Source of the DNA: Coleofasciculus sp. S288
GTDB taxonomy: Bacteria; Cyanobacteriota; Cyanobacteriia; Cyanobacteriales; Coleofasciculaceae
Direction: 5' to 3'
Length of the DNA stretch: 6,246 bases
NCBI GenBank assembly: GCA_020216575.1
Contig: JAIUYC010000261.1
Location: forward strand, 1 to 6,246
The notes beneath the pieces were generated by a model. It worked only from the letters and a program-made list of their open reading frames with translations, did not search any database and was not told where the DNA came from. Numbering within the stretch: the first letter of the stretch is position 1; each line of letters begins with the position of its first letter. The position numbers and the translations under genes were made by a program. Shown piece after piece: positions 5,982 through 6,246 of this stretch.

Positions 5982-6056
5982 AATTAAAAGTCCAAAATGA
6001 TTGGCAACAATGGCTCCGGGAAGCGTGCAACTTCTTTGTCCGGAGTTTTTGTTTTT
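5980..6056 (+). ncRNA. Possible antisense RNA to the primase leader
   Basis: A transcript started by the box at 5965-5973 would begin near 5980 and run to the terminator-like hairpin ending at 6056. It would be about 75 bases long and complementary to the primase leader and start codon. Antisense RNAs of this layout control replication genes in several plasmid families. The terminator part is visible in the sequence; the promoter and the RNA itself are inference. Confidence 0.22.
6014..6056 (+). terminator. Terminator-like hairpin with two T-tracts
   Basis: CTCCGG (6014-6019) pairs with CCGGAG (6040-6045). Inside it GAAG (6020-6023) pairs with CTTC (6031-6034), continuing the first arm without a break and leaving TTTGT bulged on the other side. 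TTTTTGTTTTT (6046-6056) follows. Together these give ten base pairs, a seven-base loop and a U-rich tail, so a good rightward Rho-independent terminator. No rightward gene precedes it, so it must end either an antisense transcript or readthrough opposite the primase gene. In the primase mRNA the same bases form a hairpin in the 5' leader without a T-run. Confidence 0.5.
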
Positions 6057-6130
6057 GGAATTTTATCTCCATTTGTACGAGTAGCGAAAGAGGGCGTGTC
6101 GTATTTCCTTTTAAGAGAACCAACTGCGCC

Positions 6131-6227
6131 GCAAGCGGAGTGGCTTTTGTGCCGGGAAAACGTTTAATAAAATTATCATGTGATAATATTGCCCGTCACC
6201 GCTACGCTAAAAGCCACCCACGCTTGC
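6131..6227. repeat. 97-base quasi-palindrome with concentric AT-rich dyad
   Basis: The outer arms GCAAGCG-GA-GTGGCTTTT (6131-6148) and AAAAGCCAC-CCA-CGCTTGC (6209-6227) pair at 16 positions. Further in, GTGCCGGGAAAA (6149-6160) and ATTGCCCGTCAC (6188-6199) pair at nine of twelve. The centre is ATTATCA-TG-TGATAAT (6172-6187). All three share a centre near 6179. The right half carries an extra nine bases (CGCTACGCT, 6200-6208). The structure lies 150-246 bases upstream of the primase start. It could be an origin, a regulator site or a small mobile palindromic element. Confidence 0.6.
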
Positions 6228-6246
6228 TCTTCTTCGAGGGAGTAGG

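Noticed and set aside
5839..6123. Leftward 94-codon open frame overlapping the primase start
   Set aside because: It uses a non-ATG start, overlaps the better supported primase gene in another frame, and its product shows no recognisable domain. It also crosses the leader hairpin.

Overview
The window looks like cyanobacterial accessory DNA, probably a plasmid or an integrated plasmid-like element. Three things point to cyanobacteria: a primase-helicase of the DUF3854 (TOPRIM-like) plus P4/D5 type, a DNA-binding protein whose N-terminus (MVRVPTPLI...ELSRLHRAGRT) I recognise from cyanobacterial plasmids and accessory islands, and one perfect HIP1 octamer (GCGATCGC, 2317-2324). A small membrane protein of a cyanobacterial hypothetical family fits too. 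No ribosomal, tRNA or core metabolic gene is present, so I cannot name a genus.

Layout. Positions 1-1169 hold no convincing gene but several dyads: an imperfect inverted repeat at 6-86, overlapping hairpins at 696-729, a palindrome cluster at 785-836 and a hairpin at 1027-1061. Next come three rightward genes separated by gaps of about 170 bases, so probably not one tight operon: a two-TM membrane protein (1170-1673), a ribbon-helix-helix/coiled-coil/HTH DNA-binding protein (1845-2576) and a small exported beta-rich protein (2748-3212). Converging on the last, with only 33 bases between, is the large leftward primase-helicase gene (5981 down to 3246). Its upstream region (5982-6246) is rich in secondary structure.

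How it may work together (inference). The primase-helicase would open and prime the replicon. The DNA-binding protein is a plausible replication, partition or autoregulatory factor, and its own gene is studded with GATATC palindromes. The primase leader carries a rightward, terminator-like hairpin with two T-tracts, preceded by an extended -10-like box. That is the layout expected of a short antisense RNA controlling a replication gene. Further upstream lies a quasi-palindrome of about 97 bases whose centre coincides with an AT-rich dyad, a candidate origin, operator or mobile palindromic element. The membrane and exported genes look like cargo, with no visible mechanistic link to replication.

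Most notable: the possible antisense RNA over the primase leader, the concentric quasi-palindrome at 6131-6227, and the GATATC cluster that lies in two codon phases.
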